Source: an uncultured Lachnospiraceae bacterium
Lineage (GTDB): Bacteria; Bacillota; Clostridia; Lachnospirales; Lachnospiraceae
Assembly (NCBI GenBank): GCA_947175845.1
Contig: CAMWOK010000199.1
Location: forward strand, 1 to 5,971
Direction of reading: 5' to 3'
Length of the DNA: 5,971 nucleotides
In this document: positions 1 through 5,671 of the stretch, piece after piece
How the letters are laid out: the number at the start of each line of letters is the position of its first letter
Position numbering within the stretch: position 1 is the first letter of the stretch
The notes under the pieces: generated by a model
What the model was told of the DNA's origin: nothing
The model's database searches: none
Seen by the model: only the letters and a program-made list of their open reading frames with translations
Made by a program: the position numbers and the translations under genes

Positions 1-2
1 AC

Positions 3-458
3 CCAGGCACAGGGTGGAGCAGCGAGAAGATGGTCACGGACATAATCACTATCTCGCAGATGACGCCGGGGCCGCTTGCAGTCAATACGTCGACCTTTGT
101 GGGGCTTCAGATTGGCGGAGTGGCGGGGGCGCTGGCGGCGACGGCGGGCTGTGTGCTGTGCGGGGTGATCCTCTCGCTGGCACTGTATTCGTTTTTTCGG
201 ACACACCAACAATCTGTCTATGTGCTGGAGGTGCTCAACGGGTTGAAATCCGCTTCGTCCGGGCTGATCCTTTCGGCGGCATGTACGATTTTGCAGCTGG
301 CGCTGTTTGGGGCTGGCAGCGCCCGGTCCGGTTTTCGGCTGCCGGACTGGACGGCGCTGTGTCTGTTTCTGGGGATGCTTTTTGCGCTGCGAAGGTGGAA
401 GATAAATCCGATCGTAGTCATGCTGATAAGCGGCGCAGCCGGGCTGGTGTGTTACTGA
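3..458 (+). CDS. Chromate transporter (CHR/ChrA family), 3' part; 5' end outside the window
   Basis: Integral membrane protein of the CHR family, whose founding members export chromate; many bacterial members have no proven substrate. The reading frame is open from the first bases, so the gene begins upstream and the first ATG at 30 is probably internal: the residues before it (GWSSEKMVTDII) fit the usual lead into the family signature. The signature ISQMTPGPLAVNTSTFVG follows at about residues 15-33 of the visible part. It is followed by a glycine/alanine-rich membrane segment, an Arg/Lys-poor stretch of further hydrophobic helices, and a C-terminal hydrophobic helix ending at the stop. About 151 residues are visible. 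Short-chain CHR proteins are roughly 180-200 residues and usually come as adjacent pairs forming one transporter, so a partner gene may lie just upstream. The stop codon directly abuts that of the opposing methyltransferase. Family assignment is firm; chromate as the actual substrate is not. Confidence 0.88.
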   Translation, partial: PGTGWSSEKMVTDIITISQMTPGPLAVNTSTFVGLQIGGVAGALAATAGCVLCGVILSLALYSFFRTHQQSVYVLEVLNGLKSASSGLILSAACTILQLALFGAGSARSGFRLPDWTALCLFLGMLFALRRWKINPIVVMLISGAAGLVCY

Positions 459-1190
459 TTACTTTCGGGTCACGGATTTGACCAGCAGCATCATAGGGCG
501 GCGCAGTTCGTCCCGCATTCCGGGGAGGTGCAGCATTTCCTGAGCGGGCTGTGCCTCCTCGACTGCTTCCAGCGCAAATCCATTGTTGAGCAGTCCCATC
601 AGGATCTGGGTGAGGGTGTGGTGCTGCTTGGTTACATCACACCCCAGAAAGTGTGTGTTTCGCGCCCCGGGCACAAAGTAGTCGTCTATCGGCCAGCACT
701 GGGGCGTTCCGTCTGCGTGATACATCCAGTCCTGTCCAACCCCTGCGGTAAAGACGGGATGTTCGATATTAAAGAGGAACGTTCCGCCGGGCGTCAGCGT
801 CCGATGCACATTGCAAAACAGCGGTTCGAGATCCCGGATGTAATGCAGCGCGAGGTTGGAGACGACGCAGTCCCACCCGTTTTCCGGGTACGCGTAGTCC
901 TCGATTCCACAGACCTGATACTGGATTCTGCGGTCGGCATTCCGCGCCTGCGCCTTCCGGATCATTTTTTCGCTCACGTCGATTCCGAGCACCTGCACAG
1001 CGCCGCGCTCCACAGAAAAGCTGCAGTGCCAGCCATAACCGCACCCTAGATCGAGCACGCGCTTCCCGTCAAGCGGCGGAAAAAGCGGCCTGAGCTGATG
1101 CCATTCCCCGGCGGATTTCAGCCCGTCCACACTGCGGGGCATCTGTGCATATGCTGCAAAAAACTGTTCGTTGTCGTATTCGTTTTTCAT
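459..1190 (-). CDS. Class I SAM-dependent methyltransferase
   Basis: Predicted cytosolic methyltransferase of 243 residues using S-adenosylmethionine; the acceptor is unknown. Motif I is VLDLGCGYGWHC (residues 45-56), the glycine-rich SAM loop. The acidic residue at the end of strand 2 is in GIDVSEKMI (69-77), the next SAM-contact region is CGIEDY (94-99), motif IV is WDCVVSNLALHYI (106-118), and the post-motif LTPGGTFLFNIEHP spans 132-145. This order is that of the Methyltransf_11/25-type Rossmann fold. The open frame continues 48 codons further upstream (to 1334), but I chose the ATG at 1190 because GGAGGAG sits 7 bases before it and a near-perfect promoter (1236-1264) lies inside the longer frame. 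The N-terminal stretch NEQFFAAYAQMPRS is typical of small-molecule methyltransferases with this fold. It is transcribed alone, convergent with the CHR gene and divergent from the Uma2 cluster. Confidence 0.9.
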   Translation of the reverse strand: MKNEYDNEQFFAAYAQMPRSVDGLKSAGEWHQLRPLFPPLDGKRVLDLGCGYGWHCSFSVERGAVQVLGIDVSEKMIRKAQARNADRRIQYQVCGIEDYAYPENGWDCVVSNLALHYIRDLEPLFCNVHRTLTPGGTFLFNIEHPVFTAGVGQDWMYHADGTPQCWPIDDYFVPGARNTHFLGCDVTKQHHTLTQILMGLLNNGFALEAVEEAQPAQEMLHLPGMRDELRRPMMLLVKSVTRK

Positions 1191-1202
1191 GTCTGTACTC
1201 CT
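1191..1202 (-). promoter_or_regulatory. Ribosome binding site that fixes the methyltransferase start
   Basis: Read on the minus strand the sequence is GGAGGAGTACAGAC followed by ATG at 1190. The strong GGAGGAG with a 7-base spacer decides the start in favour of 1190 over the upstream ATG at 1334. Confidence 0.8.
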
Positions 1203-1235
1203 CCACTTGTGCGGTTTCGCAATTTTTATGGTTTT

Positions 1236-1264
1236 ATCATAGTATGGCGGCGCGGCAATGTCAA
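1236..1264 (-). promoter_or_regulatory. Sigma-A-type promoter for the methyltransferase
   Basis: On the minus strand TTGACA (1264-1259) and TATGAT (1241-1236) are separated by exactly 17 bases. This is a perfect -35 and a 5-of-6 -10 for the housekeeping sigma factor. Transcription would begin near 1229, giving a leader of about 40 bases before the ATG at 1190. Confidence 0.8.
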
Positions 1265-1336
1265 GGAGGGGAAATTTCGGGATGCGAAGAGAACAATGGG
1301 TATACAAGAGCGGAGAAAGATAAAGAGCTGTCAATT

Positions 1337-1394
1337 GGAAATAAAACGGATAAAAACAGTTAAATATGGAAACAAAACGGTTGACAAACGGTTG
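1337..1394 (+). repeat. Phased AAACGG direct repeats over the Uma2-cluster promoter; possible operator
   Basis: AAACGG occurs at 1344-1349, 1375-1380 and 1386-1391. The first two are embedded in a longer near-identical pair, GGAAATAAAACGG (1337-1349) and GGAAACAAAACGG (1368-1380), matching at 12 of 13 positions. The last two share AAACGGTTG (1375-1383 and 1386-1394). The offsets of 31 and 11 bases are close to three helical turns and one, so all copies would face the same side of the DNA. The -35 hexamer at 1381-1386 lies within and between the last two copies, the position expected for a repressor site. The bound protein is not known; the HTH domain encoded just downstream is the obvious candidate (inference). 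Confidence 0.5.
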
Positions 1395-1409
1395 GATATT
1401 GGATACAAT
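1381..1409 (+). promoter_or_regulatory. Sigma-A-type promoter for the Uma2/DprA-like cluster
   Basis: TTGACA at 1381-1386 and TACAAT at 1404-1409 are separated by 17 bases, a near-consensus housekeeping promoter. Transcription would begin near 1416, leaving a leader of about 74 bases. That leader contains a small imperfect hairpin (GCGCAG 1445-1450, CTGTGC 1455-1460, loop ATTC). The direct repeats described separately overlap the -35. Confidence 0.82.
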
Positions 1410-1489
1410 ACAATCAGATACAGGCAGAACACATATTTCCTACAGCGCAGATTCCTGTGCGGGTTACAGACAATGATTGGGGGACGGTC

Positions 1490-2272
1490 ATGACATTGGA
1501 GGAGATGCGGCAGAAGAAGCAGCAGAAGGGTTACAGCTATGCCCAGATTTCGGAGTTGTCCGGCGTGCCGCTTGGCACAGTCCAGAAGATTTTTTCGGGT
1601 GAGACAGCACATCCCCGCTTTGCCACGCACATGGCATTGGAGCGTGCGCTGAAGGATTCGGACGACAGGATGCTGCTGCGTGACGGCGCTGTTTATTCCT
1701 GTGGAAGCCAACCGGGGAAAAAGCAGGGCGAGTACACGATAGAGGACTATTTTGCCACACCGGAGGAAATCAGGGTGGAGCTGATAGACGGCGTGCTCTA
1801 TGATATGGCTGCGCCCACATTTGACCATCAGAAGATTGCCGGCGAGGTTTACAGGCAGGTTGCCAATTACATACTGGACAGCCAGGTTGCGTGCGAGGCG
1901 GGAATAGCGCCCATAGATGTACAGCTTGACTGTGATGACAGGACGATGGTGCAGCCCGATGTCCTGATCCTGTGCAACAGTGAAAAGATACTCAACGGGA
2001 GGGTGTTCGGCGCGCCGGATTTTGTGCTGGAAGTCGTTTCGCCGTCGACAAAGAGGAGGGACTATTTTAAAAAGCTGGAAAAATATGAGCATGCCGGCGT
2101 GCGCGAATACTGGATTCTGGACCCGCACAAGAAGCAGCTGTATGTCTTTTTCTTTGAGGAGGATATCTATGCCCGGATGCATGATATGACACAGCCGGTT
2201 CCGGTTCACATCTGTGAGGGAGCGCTGCAGATTTATTTTGACCACATTTTAAAGTGGTGTGAGGAGCTTTGA
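1490..2272 (+). CDS. HTH-Uma2 fusion: putative DNA-binding Uma2 (DUF820) family endonuclease
   Basis: A 260-residue cytosolic protein with two parts. Residues 1-40 form a Cro/XRE-like helix-turn-helix (YSYAQISELSGVPLGTVQKIF). Residues 81-255 form a Uma2 (DUF820) domain of the PD-(D/E)XK nuclease fold. Core residues seen are E97 in VELIDG, D157 in QPDVLI, E181 in LEVVSPST and downstream lysines K188/K194/K195, followed by the family signature GVREYWILDP (203-212). The acid residues expected for metal binding are therefore intact. The biological substrate of Uma2 proteins is generally unknown; 'endonuclease' rests on the fold. I chose the ATG at 1490, preceded by GGGGGA with a 5-base spacer, because MTLEEM opens the HTH domain directly. 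An in-frame GTG at 1457 would add 11 unconvincing residues. It is the first gene of the rightward cluster and may regulate its own promoter through the HTH. Confidence 0.9.
   Translation: MTLEEMRQKKQQKGYSYAQISELSGVPLGTVQKIFSGETAHPRFATHMALERALKDSDDRMLLRDGAVYSCGSQPGKKQGEYTIEDYFATPEEIRVELIDGVLYDMAAPTFDHQKIAGEVYRQVANYILDSQVACEAGIAPIDVQLDCDDRTMVQPDVLILCNSEKILNGRVFGAPDFVLEVVSPSTKRRDYFKKLEKYEHAGVREYWILDPHKKQLYVFFFEEDIYARMHDMTQPVPVHICEGALQIYFDHILKWCEEL
2261..2266 (+). promoter_or_regulatory. Ribosome binding site for the DprA-like gene inside the end of the Uma2 gene
   Basis: GAGGAG lies in the last codons of the Uma2 gene, 6 bases before the ATG at 2273 that directly follows the Uma2 stop. This arrangement implies translational coupling. 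A competing site, GGGGAG at 2285-2290, lies 9 bases before an in-frame ATG at 2300, so the shorter start remains possible. Confidence 0.6.
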
Positions 2273-3022
2273 ATGGGATGGTGCGGGGAGTTGCCAAAGA
2301 TGACAGAGACAGCCCTATTCCGTGTGGTCAGGTACACGGAAATAGACAAAGAAGAGTATCCCCGGCGGTTACGGACAATCGTAAGCCCGCCTGAGGGACT
2401 GTACTACAGCGGCGATATCCGTATCGCCAATCAGAGGCAGGGGATTGCGGTAGTCGGCAGCAGGCGTGTGTCAAAAAGCGGGATGGAGATGGCATATCAC
2501 ATAGGATATGCGCTGGGCAAAAAAGGATTTAACGTGGTCAACGGGCTTGCGCTGGGCTGTGACACACATGCCCTGTACGGCGCGCTTGCGGCGGGCGCAG
2601 CGTGTGTCGCGGTCCTGCCCTGCGGCCTGGAACGGGTTGTCCCGCATTCCAACAGGGGACTTGCGCAGAGAATTGTGTCGGGCGGCGGCTGTCTGGTCAG
2701 TGAATATCCGCCGTCAGCGCCTGCGCAGCGGTACCAGTATGTGCACAGAGACCGCATCCAGAGCGGACTTTGCGGCGGTGTGATCGTGATAGAGGCGGCG
2801 ATTGACAGCGGCACAATGCACACAGTCCGGTACGCCATGAGGCAGGGGCGCCTTCTGGCGTGTGTGGACAGCCGTCTGGTGCAGGATGCCTCCGGGAATC
2901 AGTGGATGGAAAGGCAGGGCGGCGTGCGCGTGATTCGGGATACAGAGGATCTGGACCTGTTTCTTGCAAAGGTACAGCGCCCGCCAGCCTGTAGGCAGAT
3001 ACGGATGGAAGATGGCATTTAA
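2273..3022 (+). CDS. Short DprA/Smf-like DNA-processing protein (SLOG-type Rossmann fold)
   Basis: Protein of 249 residues carrying the Rossmann-like core of DprA/Smf. Classical DprA loads RecA on incoming single-stranded DNA during transformation. Family landmarks in order: YPRRLRTIVSPPEGLYYSGD (29-48), IAVVGSRRVS (58-67), VVNGLALGCDTHA (88-100), AVLPCGLERVVPHSN (113-127), LVSEYPP (141-147), HRDRIQSGL (158-166) and VIVIEAAIDSGTM (170-182). It has no N-terminal SAM-like domain and no C-terminal winged helix, so it is little more than the core, whereas full DprA is usually about 280-380 residues. Two signatures deviate: HRDRIQSGL replaces the usual RNRIISGL, and the usual GID..AH is GCDTHA. 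It follows the Uma2 stop with no gap. It could be an accessory paralogue rather than the housekeeping DprA. The start at 2300 (MTETALF) is an alternative. Confidence 0.88.
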   Translation: MGWCGELPKMTETALFRVVRYTEIDKEEYPRRLRTIVSPPEGLYYSGDIRIANQRQGIAVVGSRRVSKSGMEMAYHIGYALGKKGFNVVNGLALGCDTHALYGALAAGAACVAVLPCGLERVVPHSNRGLAQRIVSGGGCLVSEYPPSAPAQRYQYVHRDRIQSGLCGGVIVIEAAIDSGTMHTVRYAMRQGRLLACVDSRLVQDASGNQWMERQGGVRVIRDTEDLDLFLAKVQRPPACRQIRMEDGI

Positions 3023-3066
3023 GAAAGGAAAAGCTGCGATGGGAGTGCTGTTTTCATGGCAGCGGG

Positions 3067-4140
3067 GTGTGGGAAGTGAATTTTGAATTGTTTCAGACAT
3101 ATGCAAAGGTGTTTCATCTGGATGAGATACGGGTGATCGGCAAAGAGATCTGGCTTGACGGCGCGTGTGTCCACATCGTTGGAACAGGGCGCAAAGAGGA
3201 ATGTGGCAGTGAGAGAACCGTTCTTTATCTGCTGGAAGAGCAGCCAGAGGAAGACAGGCCAGAACAGACCAAAAGGGAGTTTTTGATGAACTTTGCCGCC
3301 GTGACAAAAGCGATGTGTATCCGTGAAATCGAGATTGGCGGGGAGCGCCTTGTGCTGCAGGGCGGCAGTGCGGGGAACCTGTCGCAGACGGAGTTTGCTA
3401 AAGCGCATCTCCTGTTTCGGCAGATGATTGAGCAGGGGTGGCACATAGCGGAAAATTCCCCGTTTTACAAGATGGACTGGAAGCGCATCAGGCTGGTCGA
3501 GCTGCAGCTGGAGAACTCCGTTGAAGTGCAGCTGGCAGGAAGTGTCAGAAAGCTGACAGTGGGACCGACGAGCAGGGATTACATTGTGCGGGTTCCGGTG
3601 CGGTTGGAGCGGGGCGGCTCTGCAAAGCTGAGCGTTCCCCTGGAAAAAGGCGGAGAGGAAGTTGTGTGCTATATCAATCAGGTCACGCTGCTGGAACCGC
3701 TCGTGAAAGAGCGGGAGAAATTCAAGGATCCGCAGTACCGGGAGCGCATTCTGCAGCATGTCTCAGAGGAAGAGTATGAGACCATGAAAGACACAGCGCT
3801 GGATACCATTGCGCGGATGTGCCCGGAAGGAATGGGGTACTTCACAGTGGAGTATGAATGCACACGGGACAATTTCAGCGCACAGTTTAATGCCGCAGAG
3901 GAGCTGGACTTGGCATCGCCATCCGCGGGGACGACTGTGATAGGCGGCAGTTTTGGCGCCACATCTATCATTCTGCTTGGAAGCAGTCCCGCACAGGAGA
4001 CGGGACCGCACGGGCTGCGCAGCAGGTGCGCGACAATTCAGTATGCGGTGCCCGCTGCGACGGAAGCGCTGGATGCGGAACTTTTCATGATGACAGAGAT
4101 GATCCCCGAAAAAGAGTATTATTTTGACGCGGGGAAGTAA
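3067..4140 (+). CDS. Hypothetical protein, third gene of the Uma2/DprA-like cluster
   Basis: I do not recognise this family. The frame encodes up to 357 residues of a soluble, rather acidic protein with no signal peptide and no membrane segment. Residues 1-130 alternate charged and hydrophobic stretches that look like strands and helices (DEIRVIGKEIWLDGACVHIV; QTEFAKAHLLFRQMIEQGWHI). Residues 140-210 are rich in alternating hydrophobic residues, consistent with a beta domain (VELQLENSVEVQLAG; YIVRVPVRLE; VVCYINQVTLLEP). Residues 213-250 are highly charged and helical. The C-terminal part has a Gly/Ser/Thr-rich segment TTVIGGSFGATSIILLGSS (289-307). No catalytic motif is evident. No ATG opens the frame: GTG at 3067 or GTG at 3076 (MNFELFQTY) are the candidates, both with poor ribosome sites. 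It begins 44 bases after the DprA-like stop with no promoter or terminator seen between them, so it is probably cotranscribed. Confidence 0.82.
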   Translation: MWEVNFELFQTYAKVFHLDEIRVIGKEIWLDGACVHIVGTGRKEECGSERTVLYLLEEQPEEDRPEQTKREFLMNFAAVTKAMCIREIEIGGERLVLQGGSAGNLSQTEFAKAHLLFRQMIEQGWHIAENSPFYKMDWKRIRLVELQLENSVEVQLAGSVRKLTVGPTSRDYIVRVPVRLERGGSAKLSVPLEKGGEEVVCYINQVTLLEPLVKEREKFKDPQYRERILQHVSEEEYETMKDTALDTIARMCPEGMGYFTVEYECTRDNFSAQFNAAEELDLASPSAGTTVIGGSFGATSIILLGSSPAQETGPHGLRSRCATIQYAVPAATEALDAELFMMTEMIPEKEYYFDAGK

Positions 4141-4298
4141 GTGAGAATACAAATTCTTTGGGAAAGTTCGCGGGAACAAAACACAAACTAAATTATGCTA
4201 AAAAGTAATAAAAATAAAGCTATTTTAAATTTTCAAAGTGTGTTATAATAAATAAAAACACATTCCCACGGACTGACTAAGGAGGTTGACTGAGACAA
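4141..4298 (+). promoter_or_regulatory. AT-rich intergenic region with extended -10 promoter for the sensor kinase
   Basis: TGTTATAAT at 4241-4249 is a perfect extended -10 (TGn plus TATAAT at 4244-4249). No good -35 lies 16-18 bases upstream, as expected for extended -10 promoters or activator-dependent ones. Transcription would start near 4256. The gap is much more AT-rich than its neighbours. Its first part contains two short inverted repeats: AGAAT/ATTCT (4144-4157) and GTTC/GAAC (4166-4177, GCGG between). Neither is followed by a T-run, so I see no intrinsic terminator for the upstream cluster; they could be operator half-sites. Confidence 0.65.
4279..4285 (+). promoter_or_regulatory. 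Ribosome binding site of the sensor kinase with unusually long spacing
   Basis: AAGGAGG is a near-perfect Shine-Dalgarno sequence but lies 13 bases before the ATG at 4299, longer than the usual 5-9. No ATG or GTG in the kinase frame lies closer. A TTG directly after the site (4286) is in another frame. Confidence 0.6.
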
Positions 4299-5591
4299 AT
4301 GACAATACTGAGAGATTTATCCATGCTATGGTCCCTGCTGCACATACTGATCCTGTTTATGATGCTGTACCGTTCCCGATATACGCGGAAGAAAACACTT
4401 CTGCTCACGGCCTTTTCAATGGGGTTTCTGATTGTGTTAAACATGGCAGGGCTGGTTCTTTACGGGGCAGGAATCATGGGAAAGGTTTTCATACTGACCT
4501 GCACACTGCCGAGCCTGCTGGTATTCTGGTTGATTTCAAGGGATCGAAACGGAAGGTTTTTCTTTACGTTCTGCCTTGCGGATACCGTTGCGCTGTGGAT
4601 CATATCAGTGACCAATGTGGCGGATTACTATTTTGGGGGCGGGCAGTACGTTCTGATGCTGATTGGCAGACTGGCGCTGTTTCCGCTGTTGGAGTGGGTG
4701 GCGGTGCGCTATATCAGGAAACCTTACATGGAGCTTCAGGAGGCGGTGCCAAACGGATGGGGGATATTTGCGGGGATGACGGCGCTCTATTACATACTGC
4801 TTGCCATCATGGGCAATTTTCCTGTGATAGTCACCGCAAGGCAGCAGGAGCTTCCAGCTTTTCTGCTGGTGCTCGTCCTGATGCCCATGACCTATGCCAT
4901 AATTTTCACATCGCTGTACCGTCAGCTGCAGCTCTACCGGAGACAGCAGGCGGAGCGCATCCTGCAGGAGCAGAAGAACACGCTGGAGACGCAGCTTGAG
5001 AGCCAGCAGAATATCCGGCGCATGAAACATGACATGAAAGGGCACACCGTCACGCTCTCAGGTCTGCTCGCTTCCGGGCAGATTAAGGAGGCGCAGACAT
5101 ACTTAAAAGGGGTCGAGGAGGAAATGGATACCCTGCTGGGACAGTACTGCTCCAACCCGTATATCAACGCGGTGTTCATCCACTATGTCAGCAAGTTTGA
5201 GGAATTGGGCGCTGAGTGCAGGATAGAGATACAGGTTGGGGAGGAGACTCTGCCGCATATGGAGCTGTGCCAGATTTTGTCAAATGCGCTGGAAAATGCA
5301 CACGGCGTCCTGAGGGGACTCGCCGCAGGAAAGCGGGAGATCTCCGTTCGGATGAAGTACAACAAGGCATATCTTCTGATATGCATCAAAAACAGCTGCA
5401 TGGAAAATCTTCATGTGGAGCGGGGGACGATACCTGCCACGGACAAGAAAGGGAATGACCACGGATTCGGGCTGCCCACGATAAAGGAGGCGGCGGAGCG
5501 GCTTGGCGGAGATATGACCTGTTACACGGAAAAGGGCAGCTTTGTCCTCGAGGTGATGATTCCAAGCAAGGTATTTCAAGAGCGCTGTTAG
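4299..5591 (+). CDS. Multi-pass membrane sensor histidine kinase, GHKL type (AgrC/CitA-like architecture)
   Basis: A 430-residue sensor kinase. Residues 1-206 hold about six or seven hydrophobic segments (roughly 8-24, 33-56, 62-80, 86-104, 116-137, 153-174, 186-206), forming a polytopic sensor like that of peptide-sensing AgrC-type kinases. A charged helix at about 207-240, rich in Gln/Glu/Arg, is a likely dimerisation coiled coil. It leads to the H-box RRMKHDMKGH, where H244 is the likely phospho-acceptor. The GHKL ATPase domain follows: N-box QILSNALENA (325-334, N329 and N333) and G-box GNDHGFGLPTIKEAAERLGGD (385-405). All catalytic landmarks are intact. Signal and target are unknown. Such kinases normally pair with a LytTR or other response regulator, but none is adjacent: the upstream gene is unrelated and the kinase is followed by a hairpin and an opposing gene. 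It has its own promoter and so appears monocistronic. Confidence 0.92.
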   Translation: MTILRDLSMLWSLLHILILFMMLYRSRYTRKKTLLLTAFSMGFLIVLNMAGLVLYGAGIMGKVFILTCTLPSLLVFWLISRDRNGRFFFTFCLADTVALWIISVTNVADYYFGGGQYVLMLIGRLALFPLLEWVAVRYIRKPYMELQEAVPNGWGIFAGMTALYYILLAIMGNFPVIVTARQQELPAFLLVLVLMPMTYAIIFTSLYRQLQLYRRQQAERILQEQKNTLETQLESQQNIRRMKHDMKGHTVTLSGLLASGQIKEAQTYLKGVEEEMDTLLGQYCSNPYINAVFIHYVSKFEELGAECRIEIQVGEETLPHMELCQILSNALENAHGVLRGLAAGKREISVRMKYNKAYLLICIKNSCMENLHVERGTIPATDKKGNDHGFGLPTIKEAAERLGGDMTCYTEKGSFVLEVMIPSKVFQERC

Positions 5592-5597
5592 CGCTCT
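5579..5597 (+). repeat. Perfect inverted repeat overlapping the kinase stop codon
   Basis: AGAGCGCT (5579-5586) and AGCGCTCT (5590-5597) form a perfect 8-base stem with a 3-base GTT loop that contains the start of the TAG stop codon (5589-5591). It is not followed by a T-run, so it is more likely a 3'-end stabilising or pausing hairpin than an intrinsic terminator. It could act together with the larger hairpin 29 bases downstream. Confidence 0.6.
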
Positions 5598-5625
5598 GAT
5601 GGCAGGAAACGCCTTTTAACAGTAA

Positions 5626-5665
5626 AAACAGCGGCTTTCTGGCTGTGAACCAGAGGCCGCTGTTT
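5626..5665. terminator. Bidirectional hairpin terminator between kinase and small leftward gene
   Basis: AAACAGCGGC (5626-5635) pairs perfectly with GCCGCTGTTT (5656-5665). The stem continues past a small bulge with TCTGG (5638-5642) and CCAGA (5650-5654), closing on a 7-base loop. In the leftward direction the stem ends in TTTTT, a good intrinsic terminator, 6 bases after the stop of the small leftward gene. Rightward it is followed by TTTATGAT, a weaker T-tract, so it may also end the kinase transcript. Confidence 0.75.
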
Positions 5666-5671
5666 ATGATA

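Noticed and set aside
528..1049. 173-codon rightward frame opposite the methyltransferase
   Set aside because: Antisense shadow with no ribosome site and no recognisable motif, while the opposite strand carries a clear SAM-binding protein.
1282..1323. 13-codon ORF (MRREQWVYK...) preceded by AAGGAGGGG
   Set aside because: It is very short, has no convincing rightward promoter and sits across the upstream side of the methyltransferase promoter. The ribosome-site match may be chance.
1191..1334. 48-codon upstream extension of the methyltransferase frame to an ATG at 1334
   Set aside because: The extension runs through the gene's own TTGACA-17-TATGAT promoter, and the ATG at 1190 has a strong GGAGGAG site at ideal spacing.
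4166..4177. GTTC-N4-GAAC palindrome as a LexA/SOS box
   Set aside because: The Firmicute LexA box is GAAC-N4-GTTC. Here the half-sites are the other way round, so it does not match.
4204..4254. Short ORF starting near 4195 in the AT-rich gap (MLKSNKNK...)
   Set aside because: 17 codons, no ribosome site, and it overlaps the promoter of the kinase.
4286..4999. 237-codon frame with a TTG start overlapping the sensor kinase
   Set aside because: It is a shadow frame caused by GC-biased third positions. Its start directly touches the Shine-Dalgarno sequence, and the kinase frame shows all family motifs.
5579..5597. 8-base perfect hairpin at the kinase stop codon as an intrinsic terminator
   Set aside because: The following bases are GATGGCAGG with no T-run, so it is reported only as an inverted repeat.
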